From the NCBI GenBank assembly GCA_900549345.1, contig UROC01000009.1:1-44648 (forward strand): 44,648 nt of DNA, in the 5' to 3' direction. Position numbers and translations under genes: made by a program. The DNA is from an uncultured Collinsella sp. (GTDB lineage Bacteria; Actinomycetota; Coriobacteriia; Coriobacteriales; Coriobacteriaceae). Within the stretch, counting starts at the first letter, position 1. Each line of letters starts with the position of its first letter. This document shows, in pieces, positions 8,571 through 16,232 of the stretch. The notes under the pieces were generated by a model. It was not told where the DNA came from. It did not search any database and worked only from the letters and a program-made list of their open reading frames with translations.

Positions 8571-9125
8571 GGCTGTTTCCTTTCGCCCTTGGTAGCTAGT
8601 TAGAACATCGGTCAGTTGCAAGTCACCTTGAGGTCAAAAACCGTGCAATATCAGGTTATTCAGCAGAATGCATCACAGGCATGCCCTAGAAACATGCGGC
8701 TATGTCGTGCTTAAACCCAACGACCTCAAAATGACTCTGTTGGGGGCATTTAGCCCCATGCGGACAGAGACGATTGTTATCGTCGTCGGGAAATTGCGCG
8801 CTGGCGTCGGATGGCATTGTCTGCAGTAGTGATAATCTTTACGAACTGCATCTGCCTCTCCTTTCATCTATCGCCGGGCGCAATTCTAATATCGTAAACG
8901 GTACCTTTTCCTCGGTAAGCGGTTGTTTTTCCGTCTCCGTTTTCGATGGTCGCTATATTACGCTAAAGTGCCTGCTGTACAAGCGACAAATTCAAATTTC
9001 TGAAAAGTTTTTTCATTACTTTGTGAATGATGATGCAAATATGCGCCAATCCTGCGAAAATACGCCCGACTATCAAGTAGAGGGTCAATCACCCGAAACA
9101 TTCTGGAAACCGAAAGGCGCGTTTT
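8571..9125. other. Long divergent intergenic region, argG / HAD gene
   Basis: A 555-bp stretch that is less GC-rich than its surroundings, especially 8870-9060. It should contain the argG and HAD promoters. A weak stem (GGGGGC..GCCCC, about 8742-8757) is the only obvious fold. An open frame at 8774-9166 lacks protein-like composition and overlaps the HAD gene, so I do not call it. Confidence 0.4.
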
Positions 9126-9953
9126 ATGCAGACTTACGAATCAGACGCCAACATCGGCAACATTAAGATTCTCGCTGTCGATATGGACAAGACGTTACTG
9201 ACCGACGAGCGCGTGCTGCCTCAGGGCCTCGACGAGCGCCTGGACAAGCTCGCCGAGGCTGGCATCGTGTTCTGCCCCGCCAGCGGACGCCCCGCCCCCA
9301 AACTCGAGGAGATGTTTGAGGACATCAAGAGCCGCATCGCTTTTTGCCCCGATAACGGCGCGTGCGTTATCTACCGCGGCAACTATATCTATAAGAGCAC
9401 TATCGACGTGGCGCTGTATCAGCAGGTCTTGAGCCGCGCCTCGGAGGATTCGCGCGCTGTCCCCGTCCTGTGCTGCTTCGACGAGTTCTATGTACTTGCC
9501 CGCGATCATCAATACCACGACGAGATCAGCGTCTACTACAACACGATCAACTACGTCGATAGCTTTGAGGGCATTGACATCGAGTCTAACAAGATTTCGA
9601 TCTTCTTCCCCGCCTACGATGCCGAGCCAGCGTTTCGCGAGGACTACAGCCCGGCATTCTCGGACCGACTCTATGTCACCAATGCTGGCCGCGAGTGGAT
9701 CGACTTTATGAACCTGGGCGTCGACAAGGGGTCGGGCGTAGCACATCTCTGCGAGCGCCTGGGCATCGATATCGCCGACGCCGCTGCCGTGGGCGATACG
9801 TACAACGACATCCCCATGCTGGAGCGCGTCGGGCATAGCTTTATCGTGGACAATGCCGAGGAGCACATGAACGCGCATGCCAAATGGCGCATTCCGAGCA
9901 ACAACGACGGGGGCGTACTGACGCTCATCGACGCCATCTTGGCGGCTCGTTAA
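9126..9953 (+). CDS. Cof-type HAD-IIB phosphatase
   Basis: Predicted cytosolic sugar-phosphate or cofactor phosphatase of the Cof/YidA group. The 275-residue product has motif I AVDMDKTLLTD at about residues 17-27, motif II PASGRP, the motif III Lys in LGVDKGSGV and motif IV VGDTYNDIPML. A C2-type cap lies between motifs II and III, as usual for the group. ATG at 9126 is preceded by GAAAGG about 9 nt upstream. A 13-bp inverted repeat overlaps its 3' end and a strong terminator follows. Substrate cannot be told from sequence. Confidence 0.88.
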   Translation: MQTYESDANIGNIKILAVDMDKTLLTDERVLPQGLDERLDKLAEAGIVFCPASGRPAPKLEEMFEDIKSRIAFCPDNGACVIYRGNYIYKSTIDVALYQQVLSRASEDSRAVPVLCCFDEFYVLARDHQYHDEISVYYNTINYVDSFEGIDIESNKISIFFPAYDAEPAFREDYSPAFSDRLYVTNAGREWIDFMNLGVDKGSGVAHLCERLGIDIADAAAVGDTYNDIPMLERVGHSFIVDNAEEHMNAHAKWRIPSNNDGGVLTLIDAILAAR

Positions 9954-9990
9954 CGGGGCTCGTCGGACCCGGCCGGGCGCCAAGATGGCG
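9932..9990 (+). repeat. Inverted repeat spanning the HAD gene stop codon
   Basis: CGCCATCTTGGCG at 9932-9944, inside the last codons, is exactly complementary to CGCCAAGATGGCG at 9978-9990. The stop codon (9951-9953) lies in the 33-nt loop. The stem is followed by TCTTG, a poor T-tract, so it is not a standard terminator. Confidence 0.65.
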
Positions 9991-10027
9991 TCTTGAGTGT
10001 CTAGATACTTAGCTGAAATGATTTGAG

Positions 10028-10068
10028 CAGAGGGGAGCTCCTTGTTGGGAGGGGCTCCCCTCTGTTTT
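10028..10068 (+). terminator. Rho-independent terminator of the Cof-type HAD gene
   Basis: An 11-bp stem (10028-10038 with 10054-10064) followed by TTTT. A second inverted pair, TGGGACAAA and TTTGTCCCA (about 10077-10107), follows just beyond. Confidence 0.78.
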
Positions 10069-10164
10069 GGTTACTGTGGGACAAATTAATCAGTAGTGTT
10101 TGTCCCAAATCTTAAGTATGTGGGGGCTTGCGTCTTGGGCGAGCTTGCCTTACGGAGTGCTTCC

Positions 10165-12915
10165 CTATTTCGCGTCGGCCCAGGTTATGCCGGTGCTGGC
10201 TTCGGCGATCAACGGTACGCGGAGGTCTACGACGTGTTCCATGACGTCGCGGACCATGGTGGTTAGGCGCTCGACTTCGTTGACGGGGCACTCAAAGTCC
10301 AGTTCGTCGTGTACCTGCAAGATCATGTGGGCGGCAAAACCCTCTTCTTCCAGGCGGCGGCTTACGCGGGCCATGGCGATCTTGATGATGTCGGCGGCGG
10401 TGCCCTGCATGGGGTGGTTCATGGCCGTGCGCTCACCAAAGCCGCGGAGCTGTGGGTTTTTGGCCTTGAGCTCGGGAATATGGCGTCTGCGGCCATACAT
10501 GGTCTCGGCATAGCCCGTCTGCTTGGCTCGCGCCACCACATTGTCGAGGAACGTGCGCACGCCCGGGTAGGCCTCGTAGTAGCGATCGATCATATCGCGC
10601 GCCTCGGCCATCGAGATGTGCAGCGACTGCGACAGACCATAGGCCTGCTGACCGTACACGATGCCAAAGTTCACGGCCTTGGCGCGGCTACGCAGGTCGG
10701 GTGTCACCTCGGACACCGGCACGCCAAATACGCGCGCGGCCGTCTCGGCATGGAAGTCCTCGCCCTCGTTGAAGGCGCGCACCAGGTGCTCGTCACCCGA
10801 AAGATGCGCGAGCAGGCGCAGCTCGATCTGCGAGTAGTCCACCGCCAAAAAGACGCTGCCCTCGCCCGCCGAGAACGCCGTCTTGACGGTACGCCCCAGC
10901 TCCGAGCGCGTCGGAATGTTTTGCAGATTGGGGTCGCTCGAAGACAAACGCCCCGTCGTGGTGATGGTCTGGTTGTACGTGGTGTGCACACGCCCGTCAC
11001 CACGGCGCAGCGGGCCCAGCGTGTCCAGATAGGTCGACTTAATCTTGGACTTCTCACGCCAGTCCAAAATCAGGCGCACGATCTCGTGGTCGCGGGCAAG
11101 GTCGCTCAGCACCTTGGCGTTGGTCGAATAGTAGCCGCGCTTGGTCTTTTTGAGGCCCTTGGTCGGAAGTCCCATAACATCAAACAGCACGTGCGAGAGT
11201 TGCATGGGGCTGCCGATGTTAAAGGTCTCGTCGCCGGCCAGGTCGCGAATGCTGCGCTCGACATCGGCAATCTGGGTCGCCAGGCCCTCGGACAGACTGT
11301 GCAGGCGGTCGGGGTCCACGAGCATGCCCGCGCGCTCCATCTTGGCAAGCACCGGCACAAGCGGCATCTCGATGCCGTCGAACACGTTGGCGGCATTCTC
11401 ACGGGCCATGCACTCGCGCAACGGCGCCACGAGCGCCAACGTCAGGGCCGCAGTACGGGCGGCAGACGCCGGAGCGTCCTCACCAGCATCCTCTGCGCCG
11501 CGCGCCGCAGGCAGCGCCATCTGCAGATACGTATCGGCAAGATATGCCTCATCGAACTCGGAGCGATCGGAATCCAGCAGATAGGCAGCGACCACGGTAT
11601 CGAAGATACGCGTGGAATCGACAGCGAGCGGATCCATGAGCTCGAGCTCAGAAGAATCGATGGGCGAAAGCTCATGCAGGAGTGCCTTCATATCCGGGCT
11701 CGCCACGCGGCCCTCCATAAACAGACGTGCGAGCACGCCGGCAATCACGCCGTGGACGAGGTTGAAGCCCTCAACCTCAGCCGCCGCACCGCCGTCGCCC
11801 TCCTCGAGCGAGAACAGGCCCTTGGACGTCGCCAACCACAGCGTGCGCGTCAGTCCAAAGAGCGCGCCCTCTTCCTTGTCGTCGTCCACCACGGCGGCGA
11901 CCCACTCGCCGGCATCAATCGCGCGGGAGACCTCATCTGCAACGGCACCAAGCGCGTCAGTATCGCCGGCGGCTGCGCGCAAAACGGCGGGCATCTCAAA
12001 CGTGCTGGCAGTGGCAGCAGCGCCACCCTCGCCGCCGATCAGCGCCAAGAAACGGTTCTGCATGGCGGTGATACCAAGCGTACCCAGCGCCGCAGACACC
12101 TCATCGGCAGAAAACGCCGGGAAAGACGTCGCCTCAAAGTCGAGCTCAACAGGCGCATCGGTGCGAATGGTCGCCACCTTACGGCTCAGCAGCGCATCAT
12201 CGATGTGCGCACGCAGGTTTTCGCCCATCTTGCCCTTGACCTCATCGGCGTGTGCGATGACCTCGTCCAGGCTACCGTACTGCGCAATGAGCGCGCTCGC
12301 CTTTTTGGGGCCGATGCCCGGCACGCCGGGGATGTTATCGGACGTATCGCCCTTCAGACCATAAAAGTCGGGCACGAGCGCCGGCGTGATGCCGTGATAC
12401 AGATCGTCCACGCTCTCGGGCGTCATGATCGCCACGTCGGACAGGCCCTTGCGGGTCGAGACCACGTTGACGTGCTCGGTCACGAGCTGATACATATCGC
12501 GATCACCGGTCACCAGCAGCATGTCACAGCCGGCTTGCTCGCCCAGGCGCGCCATAGTGCCCAGGATGTCATCGCCTTCCCAGCCCTCGGACTGCAAAAT
12601 TGGCACGTTGAGCGCGGCGAGCAGCTCCTTAATCATGGGAAACTGTGCGTGCAGATCGGGGTCCATGGGCGGGCGCTGCGCCTTATACTGCGGCAGCATC
12701 TCCATGCGCACGCGCGGCTTGCCCTTGTCAAACGCCACGACAACGCCGTCGGGATTAAAGGCATCGATCATCTTGAGGAACATATTCAAAAAGCCAAAGA
12801 TCGCGTTGGTGGGACGACCGTCCGGCGCGTTCATGGTGGGCGGCACGGCGTGGAAGGCGCGGTGCATGAGCGAGTTGCCGTCGATGACGGCAAAGGTACG
12901 GCGCTTGTCAGACAT
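10165..12915 (-). CDS. polA: DNA polymerase I
   Basis: Replication and repair polymerase that removes RNA primers and fills gaps. The 916-residue product has an N-terminal 5'-3' exonuclease (about 1-300) with VIDGNSLMHRAFHA, EGWEGDDILGT, LVTGDRDMYQL and GLKGDTSDNIPGVPGIGPKKA. The C-terminal family-A polymerase (about 540-916) has motif A DYSQIELRLLAHL (~692), motif B AVNFGIVYGQQAYGL (~748) and motif C LQVHDELDFE (~868). The middle region (~320-530) lacks the acidic residues of an active 3'-5' exonuclease, as in many Gram-positive Pol I enzymes, so proofreading is not expected. ATG at 12915 has AGCGAGG upstream. It is divergent from the peptidase chimera gene. Confidence 0.97.
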   Translation of the reverse strand: MSDKRRTFAVIDGNSLMHRAFHAVPPTMNAPDGRPTNAIFGFLNMFLKMIDAFNPDGVVVAFDKGKPRVRMEMLPQYKAQRPPMDPDLHAQFPMIKELLAALNVPILQSEGWEGDDILGTMARLGEQAGCDMLLVTGDRDMYQLVTEHVNVVSTRKGLSDVAIMTPESVDDLYHGITPALVPDFYGLKGDTSDNIPGVPGIGPKKASALIAQYGSLDEVIAHADEVKGKMGENLRAHIDDALLSRKVATIRTDAPVELDFEATSFPAFSADEVSAALGTLGITAMQNRFLALIGGEGGAAATASTFEMPAVLRAAAGDTDALGAVADEVSRAIDAGEWVAAVVDDDKEEGALFGLTRTLWLATSKGLFSLEEGDGGAAAEVEGFNLVHGVIAGVLARLFMEGRVASPDMKALLHELSPIDSSELELMDPLAVDSTRIFDTVVAAYLLDSDRSEFDEAYLADTYLQMALPAARGAEDAGEDAPASAARTAALTLALVAPLRECMARENAANVFDGIEMPLVPVLAKMERAGMLVDPDRLHSLSEGLATQIADVERSIRDLAGDETFNIGSPMQLSHVLFDVMGLPTKGLKKTKRGYYSTNAKVLSDLARDHEIVRLILDWREKSKIKSTYLDTLGPLRRGDGRVHTTYNQTITTTGRLSSSDPNLQNIPTRSELGRTVKTAFSAGEGSVFLAVDYSQIELRLLAHLSGDEHLVRAFNEGEDFHAETAARVFGVPVSEVTPDLRSRAKAVNFGIVYGQQAYGLSQSLHISMAEARDMIDRYYEAYPGVRTFLDNVVARAKQTGYAETMYGRRRHIPELKAKNPQLRGFGERTAMNHPMQGTAADIIKIAMARVSRRLEEEGFAAHMILQVHDELDFECPVNEVERLTTMVRDVMEHVVDLRVPLIAEASTGITWADAK

Positions 12916-13081
12916 ATTGAATACCTCGCTTTGGGCTGGGCACGGTTTGCTCTCTCCAGTTTACACGCTCCCCGCCCCACGGCCACCGCACATCAGGCTT
13001 CCCTGCCGTCGCGGGCCCGAGCGTGATACGATGGCTCACGGTACATCAACCAGCACGATCGATCCGAAAGGAGCCTGCGTC

Positions 13082-14611
13082 ATGGAGCGTCCCTGCGCAT
13101 GGAAAAAGTACACGCCACAGCAGATCGAGGAGCTCGAGGAGCTTTGCCGCGGCTATAAGCAGTTTTTGAGCGAGAACAAGACCGAGCGCCTGTGCGTCAA
13201 GACCGGTATCAAGATGGCCGAGGAGGCGGGCTACGTCAATCTGGAGACCGTGATTGCCGAGGGCCGCGCGCTCAAGGCCGGCGACAAGGTGTACGCCGCC
13301 AATCACGGCAAGGACCTCATGCTCGTCAACCTGGGCACCGCCCCGCTCGAGCAGGGCTTTAACATCCTGGGCGCCCACGTGGACTCGCCGCGCCTGGACC
13401 TCAAGCAGAACCCCGCCTTCGAGGCCGGCGACATGGCTTATCTCGACACGCACTACTATGGCGGCGTCAAGAGCTACCACTGGGTCGCTTCCCCGCTCGC
13501 ACTCGTAGGCGTCATCTGCAAAAAGGACGGCACCACCGTCGACATCAACATCGGTGACAAGGCCGACGACCCGGTCTTTACCATCTCCGACCTTCTGATC
13601 CACCTCTCGAGCGAGCAGATGGCCAAGCCCGCCAAGGACGCCGTCGACGCCGAGATCCTCGACGTGATCGTGGGCGGCCGCCCCGTCAAGTTTGACGAGG
13701 ACGACAAGGACGCCCCCAAGGAGCCCGTCAAGCAGATGTTCCTGGACATCCTCAAGGAGCAGTACGCCGTCGAGGAGGAGGACTTCCTCTCCGCCGAGAT
13801 TGAGGTCGTGCCCGCCGGCCCGGCCCGCGACATGGGCCTCGACCGCTCCATGATTCTGGGCTATGGCCACGACGACCGTGTCTGCGCCTATCCGTCCATG
13901 CTCGCCCAGATCAACGTCGCCAACGTGGAGCGCACGAGCATCACACTCATCGTCGACAAGGAGGAGATCGGTTCCGTGGGTGCCACCGGCATGACGAGCC
14001 GCTTCTTCGAGAACACCGTGGGTCGCAGCCGCGCCTTTATGGGACCGCTGCTCGAGGTGCTGCGCCGCCACGCACCCGAGGTCTACGGCGACGTCGACGA
14101 GGACACGCTCTACCACGCCGTGAACATCGCTCAGCCGTCGCTGATCCGCACCGAGGCCGACGAGCTCACCTACCCGCTGCATATTATGGTGCGCTACCAG
14201 ATCGAGCGCATGCTGTTTGCCGGCGAGGCCACGGCCAAGGACATCCCCGCGCTTTGGAACCGCTTTATGAACGAGTACCTGGGCATTCCCGTTCCCGACG
14301 ACACGCACGGCTGCCTGCAGGATACGCACTGGAGCGGCGGCTCGTTTGGCTACTTCCCCACCTATGCGCTGGGCAGCGCCTACGATGCCATGTTTGTGCC
14401 GGCCATGTGCCGCGACGGTGTCGACCTCAACGGCGCCTGCGCGAGCGGCGACTTGGCACCCGTCCGCGCCTGGCTCGGCGGGCACATTTGGCAGTGGGGC
14501 CGCGCCAAGGACGCGCCGGAGCTCATCAAGGGCGCGTGCGGCATGGCCTTTGACGCCCGCTACTACTGCAGCTACCTGCAGGACAAGTTCACCACGCTGT
14601 ATCAGCTGTAA
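13082..14611 (+). CDS. M18 aminopeptidase / M32 carboxypeptidase chimera
   Basis: A 509-residue continuous frame made of two unrelated peptidases. Residues 1 to ~313 follow the M18 aminopeptidase family: ILGAHVDSPRLDLK (His99), YGHDDRVCAY (Asp264/265) and VDKEEIGSVGATGM (Glu294/Glu295). From ~306 to the end it follows the M32 (Taq) carboxypeptidase C-terminus: SRFFENTVGRSRAF, QPSLIRTEADELTY, DTHWSGGSFGYFPTYALG and KFTTLYQL. The M18 half lacks the later Asp and C-terminal His metal ligands; the M32 half lacks its HEXXH helix and the third-ligand HESQSR motif. Neither active site is complete, so catalysis is doubtful. ATG 13082 has AAAGGAG 8 nt before it. The frame is undamaged. It may be a deletion fusion of two neighbouring genes, a real new protein, or an assembly artefact. 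Confidence 0.8.
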   Translation: MERPCAWKKYTPQQIEELEELCRGYKQFLSENKTERLCVKTGIKMAEEAGYVNLETVIAEGRALKAGDKVYAANHGKDLMLVNLGTAPLEQGFNILGAHVDSPRLDLKQNPAFEAGDMAYLDTHYYGGVKSYHWVASPLALVGVICKKDGTTVDINIGDKADDPVFTISDLLIHLSSEQMAKPAKDAVDAEILDVIVGGRPVKFDEDDKDAPKEPVKQMFLDILKEQYAVEEEDFLSAEIEVVPAGPARDMGLDRSMILGYGHDDRVCAYPSMLAQINVANVERTSITLIVDKEEIGSVGATGMTSRFFENTVGRSRAFMGPLLEVLRRHAPEVYGDVDEDTLYHAVNIAQPSLIRTEADELTYPLHIMVRYQIERMLFAGEATAKDIPALWNRFMNEYLGIPVPDDTHGCLQDTHWSGGSFGYFPTYALGSAYDAMFVPAMCRDGVDLNGACASGDLAPVRAWLGGHIWQWGRAKDAPELIKGACGMAFDARYYCSYLQDKFTTLYQL

Positions 14612-14656
14612 GGCCTTGAAGGCCGGCAGTTAGGGACGTTCCTTTTCTGCCGGCAG

Positions 14657-14717
14657 TTGGGGACAGTCCTTGCCCATCCGGCCAGCAAACCGGCCAATCG
14701 GCAAAGACTGTCCCCAA
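14657..14717. repeat. 18-bp inverted repeat with GGGGACAG motif
   Basis: TTGGGGACAGTCCTTGCC (14657-14674) pairs with the complement of 14700-14717 at 17 of 18 positions, enclosing CCGGCC-rich DNA. The smaller pair GCCGGCAG/CTGCCGGC (about 14621-14653) lies just before it. Both are downstream of the peptidase chimera; the first overlaps the start of the structured element at 14708. Confidence 0.75.
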
Positions 14718-14898
14718 TGAGTAGCTCGTTGACGCTAATGTCTTGGCGACGTCAGAGAAAACGACCCCAAGCGAGCAAGATAACGTGAAATGAAAGGGCG
14801 CTGACCTTCTGGTCGCGCCCTTGAAATTGAACGTCAGATTGCCGCTTGGGGCCGTTTGCAGCGTCGAGCAGTTACGCGGTTTGGTAAAACCGCGTAAC
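14708..14898. repeat. Structured ~195-bp repeat, copy 1
   Basis: This 191-bp element matches one at 42085-42282. Both begin CTGTCCCCAATGAGTA and end with the perfect 12-bp hairpin GTTACGCGGTTT-GGTA-AAACCGCGTAAC (14871-14898 here). Between them are an outer stem (CCCCAAGCG 14765-14773 with CGCTTGGGG 14843-14851) and an inner stem (14794-14801 with 14815-14822) capped by the invariant GACCTTCTGGTC. Stem sequences differ between copies but stay paired. The last base is shared with the glmM stop codon (TAG on the minus strand). It could be a structured RNA downstream of glmM, or a mobile palindromic repeat. The transcribed strand is not known. Confidence 0.8.
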
Positions 14899-16229
14899 TA
14901 TAGAGCTTCCAGGGCGGCGGCGATGCGCTTCATGGCGGCGTCGGCGGCGGCTTGGTCGGGGGCTTCGGCCAGCACGCGAATCACCGACTCGGTTCCACTT
15001 TTGCGCACGAGCACGCGGCCCTCGCCTGCCAGCGCAGTCTCGGCCTCGGCGATGGCGTTCTGCACGCCCATGTTCTCGAGCGCGGCGTCCTTATCCGCTA
15101 CGCGCACGGCAACCTGCGCCTGCGGCAGCAGCTTGCACGGAGCCGTGAGCTGCGAGAGCGTCTCGCGCTCGGCACGAATCACTTCCATCACGCGCAGCGA
15201 GGTCATAATGCCGTCGCCCGTGCGCTCGATATCGCCAAAGATCGTATGGCCCGTCTGCTCGCCGCCCAGGCTGTAGCCGCCCTCGCGCATCTTGGCATAC
15301 ACGTGACGGTCGCCCACGCCGCTGGTCACGGCGCTCAGTCCGGCAAGCTCCAGCGACTTGACCAGACCAAAGTTGCTGGCGATCGTCGGCACCACGGTAC
15401 CGCCCGAAAGGCGACCGTGCTTGTTCAGATACACGCCACACACGTACAGGATCTGGTCGCCGTCTACCACGCGACCGCGCTCGTCAACGGCCAAGCAGCG
15501 ATCGGCATCGCCGTCATAGGCAAAGCCCACGTCCAGGCCCTGCTCCACCACGTGGCGCTGCAGGCGCTCCATATGCGTGGAGCCGCAGTCGACGTTGATG
15601 TTAAAGCCATCGGGCGCGGCGTTGATCACGCGCACGTCGGCACCGAGCGCGTCAAACACCGGCTTGGCCACCGAGGAAGCCGAGCCGTTGGCGCAGTCGA
15701 TACCGATCTTGACGCCCTGCAACGAAAAGTTCGCGCTGGCGATGAGCGAAGCGATGTAGCGGTTGCGGCCCTGCATATAGTCCACCGTGGCGCCGATGTG
15801 GTTGCCCGTGGCCAGCGGTACCTCGCTCTTGCCATCGATGTAGTCTTCGATGAGCTCCAGTACGTCCTCGTCCATCTTAAAACCGTCGCTATTGACGAGC
15901 TTAATGCCGTTATCGCAAAACGGGTTGTGGCTCGCGCTGATCATGATGCCGCAATCGAAGCAGCCTTCCACGGTCTGATGCGCTACGCCCGGCGTGGGGA
16001 TCACGTGCAGCATATAGGCGTCCGCACCGCTCGCGACCAGGCCGCTCACCAGCGCCGCCTCGAACATATAGCTCGAGCGACGGGTGTCCTTGCCCACGAT
16101 CACGCGCGCCTTGCGCTCGCGGTTGGCGCCGTAATACCAGCCCACAAAACGGCCGATCTTGTACGCATGCTCTACGGTCAGCCCAACGTTGGCCTCGCCG
16201 CGAAATCCGTCGGTGCCAAAGTACTTCAT
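14898..16229 (-). CDS. glmM: Phosphoglucosamine mutase
   Basis: Converts glucosamine 6-phosphate to glucosamine 1-phosphate for UDP-GlcNAc and peptidoglycan synthesis. The 443-residue product has the N-terminal KYFGTDGFRGEAN, the phosphoserine loop MISASHNP (Ser100), the metal loop YDGDADR (Asp239, Asp241, Asp243), the substrate loop GGEQTGH and the C-terminal phosphate-binding VRKSGTESVIRV. These mark GlmM rather than ManB/Pgm. ATG at 16229 lies 3 bp after the stop codon of the DUF4012 gene, with AGGATAAG as the ribosome binding site inside that gene's end, so the two are probably co-transcribed and translationally linked. The structured repeat at 14708 abuts its stop codon. Confidence 0.95.
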   Translation of the reverse strand: MKYFGTDGFRGEANVGLTVEHAYKIGRFVGWYYGANRERKARVIVGKDTRRSSYMFEAALVSGLVASGADAYMLHVIPTPGVAHQTVEGCFDCGIMISASHNPFCDNGIKLVNSDGFKMDEDVLELIEDYIDGKSEVPLATGNHIGATVDYMQGRNRYIASLIASANFSLQGVKIGIDCANGSASSVAKPVFDALGADVRVINAAPDGFNINVDCGSTHMERLQRHVVEQGLDVGFAYDGDADRCLAVDERGRVVDGDQILYVCGVYLNKHGRLSGGTVVPTIASNFGLVKSLELAGLSAVTSGVGDRHVYAKMREGGYSLGGEQTGHTIFGDIERTGDGIMTSLRVMEVIRAERETLSQLTAPCKLLPQAQVAVRVADKDAALENMGVQNAIAEAETALAGEGRVLVRKSGTESVIRVLAEAPDQAAADAAMKRIAAALEAL

Positions 16230-16232
16230 ATC

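Noticed and set aside
8571..8720. ArgR box upstream of argG
   Set aside because: A TGAATAA-like half-site occurs on the minus strand, but no second half-site with the right spacing.
8774..9166. Open frame of 130 codons upstream of the Cof-type HAD gene
   Set aside because: No ribosome binding site, biased Ser/Cys/Phe composition, and it overlaps the start of a clear gene in another frame.
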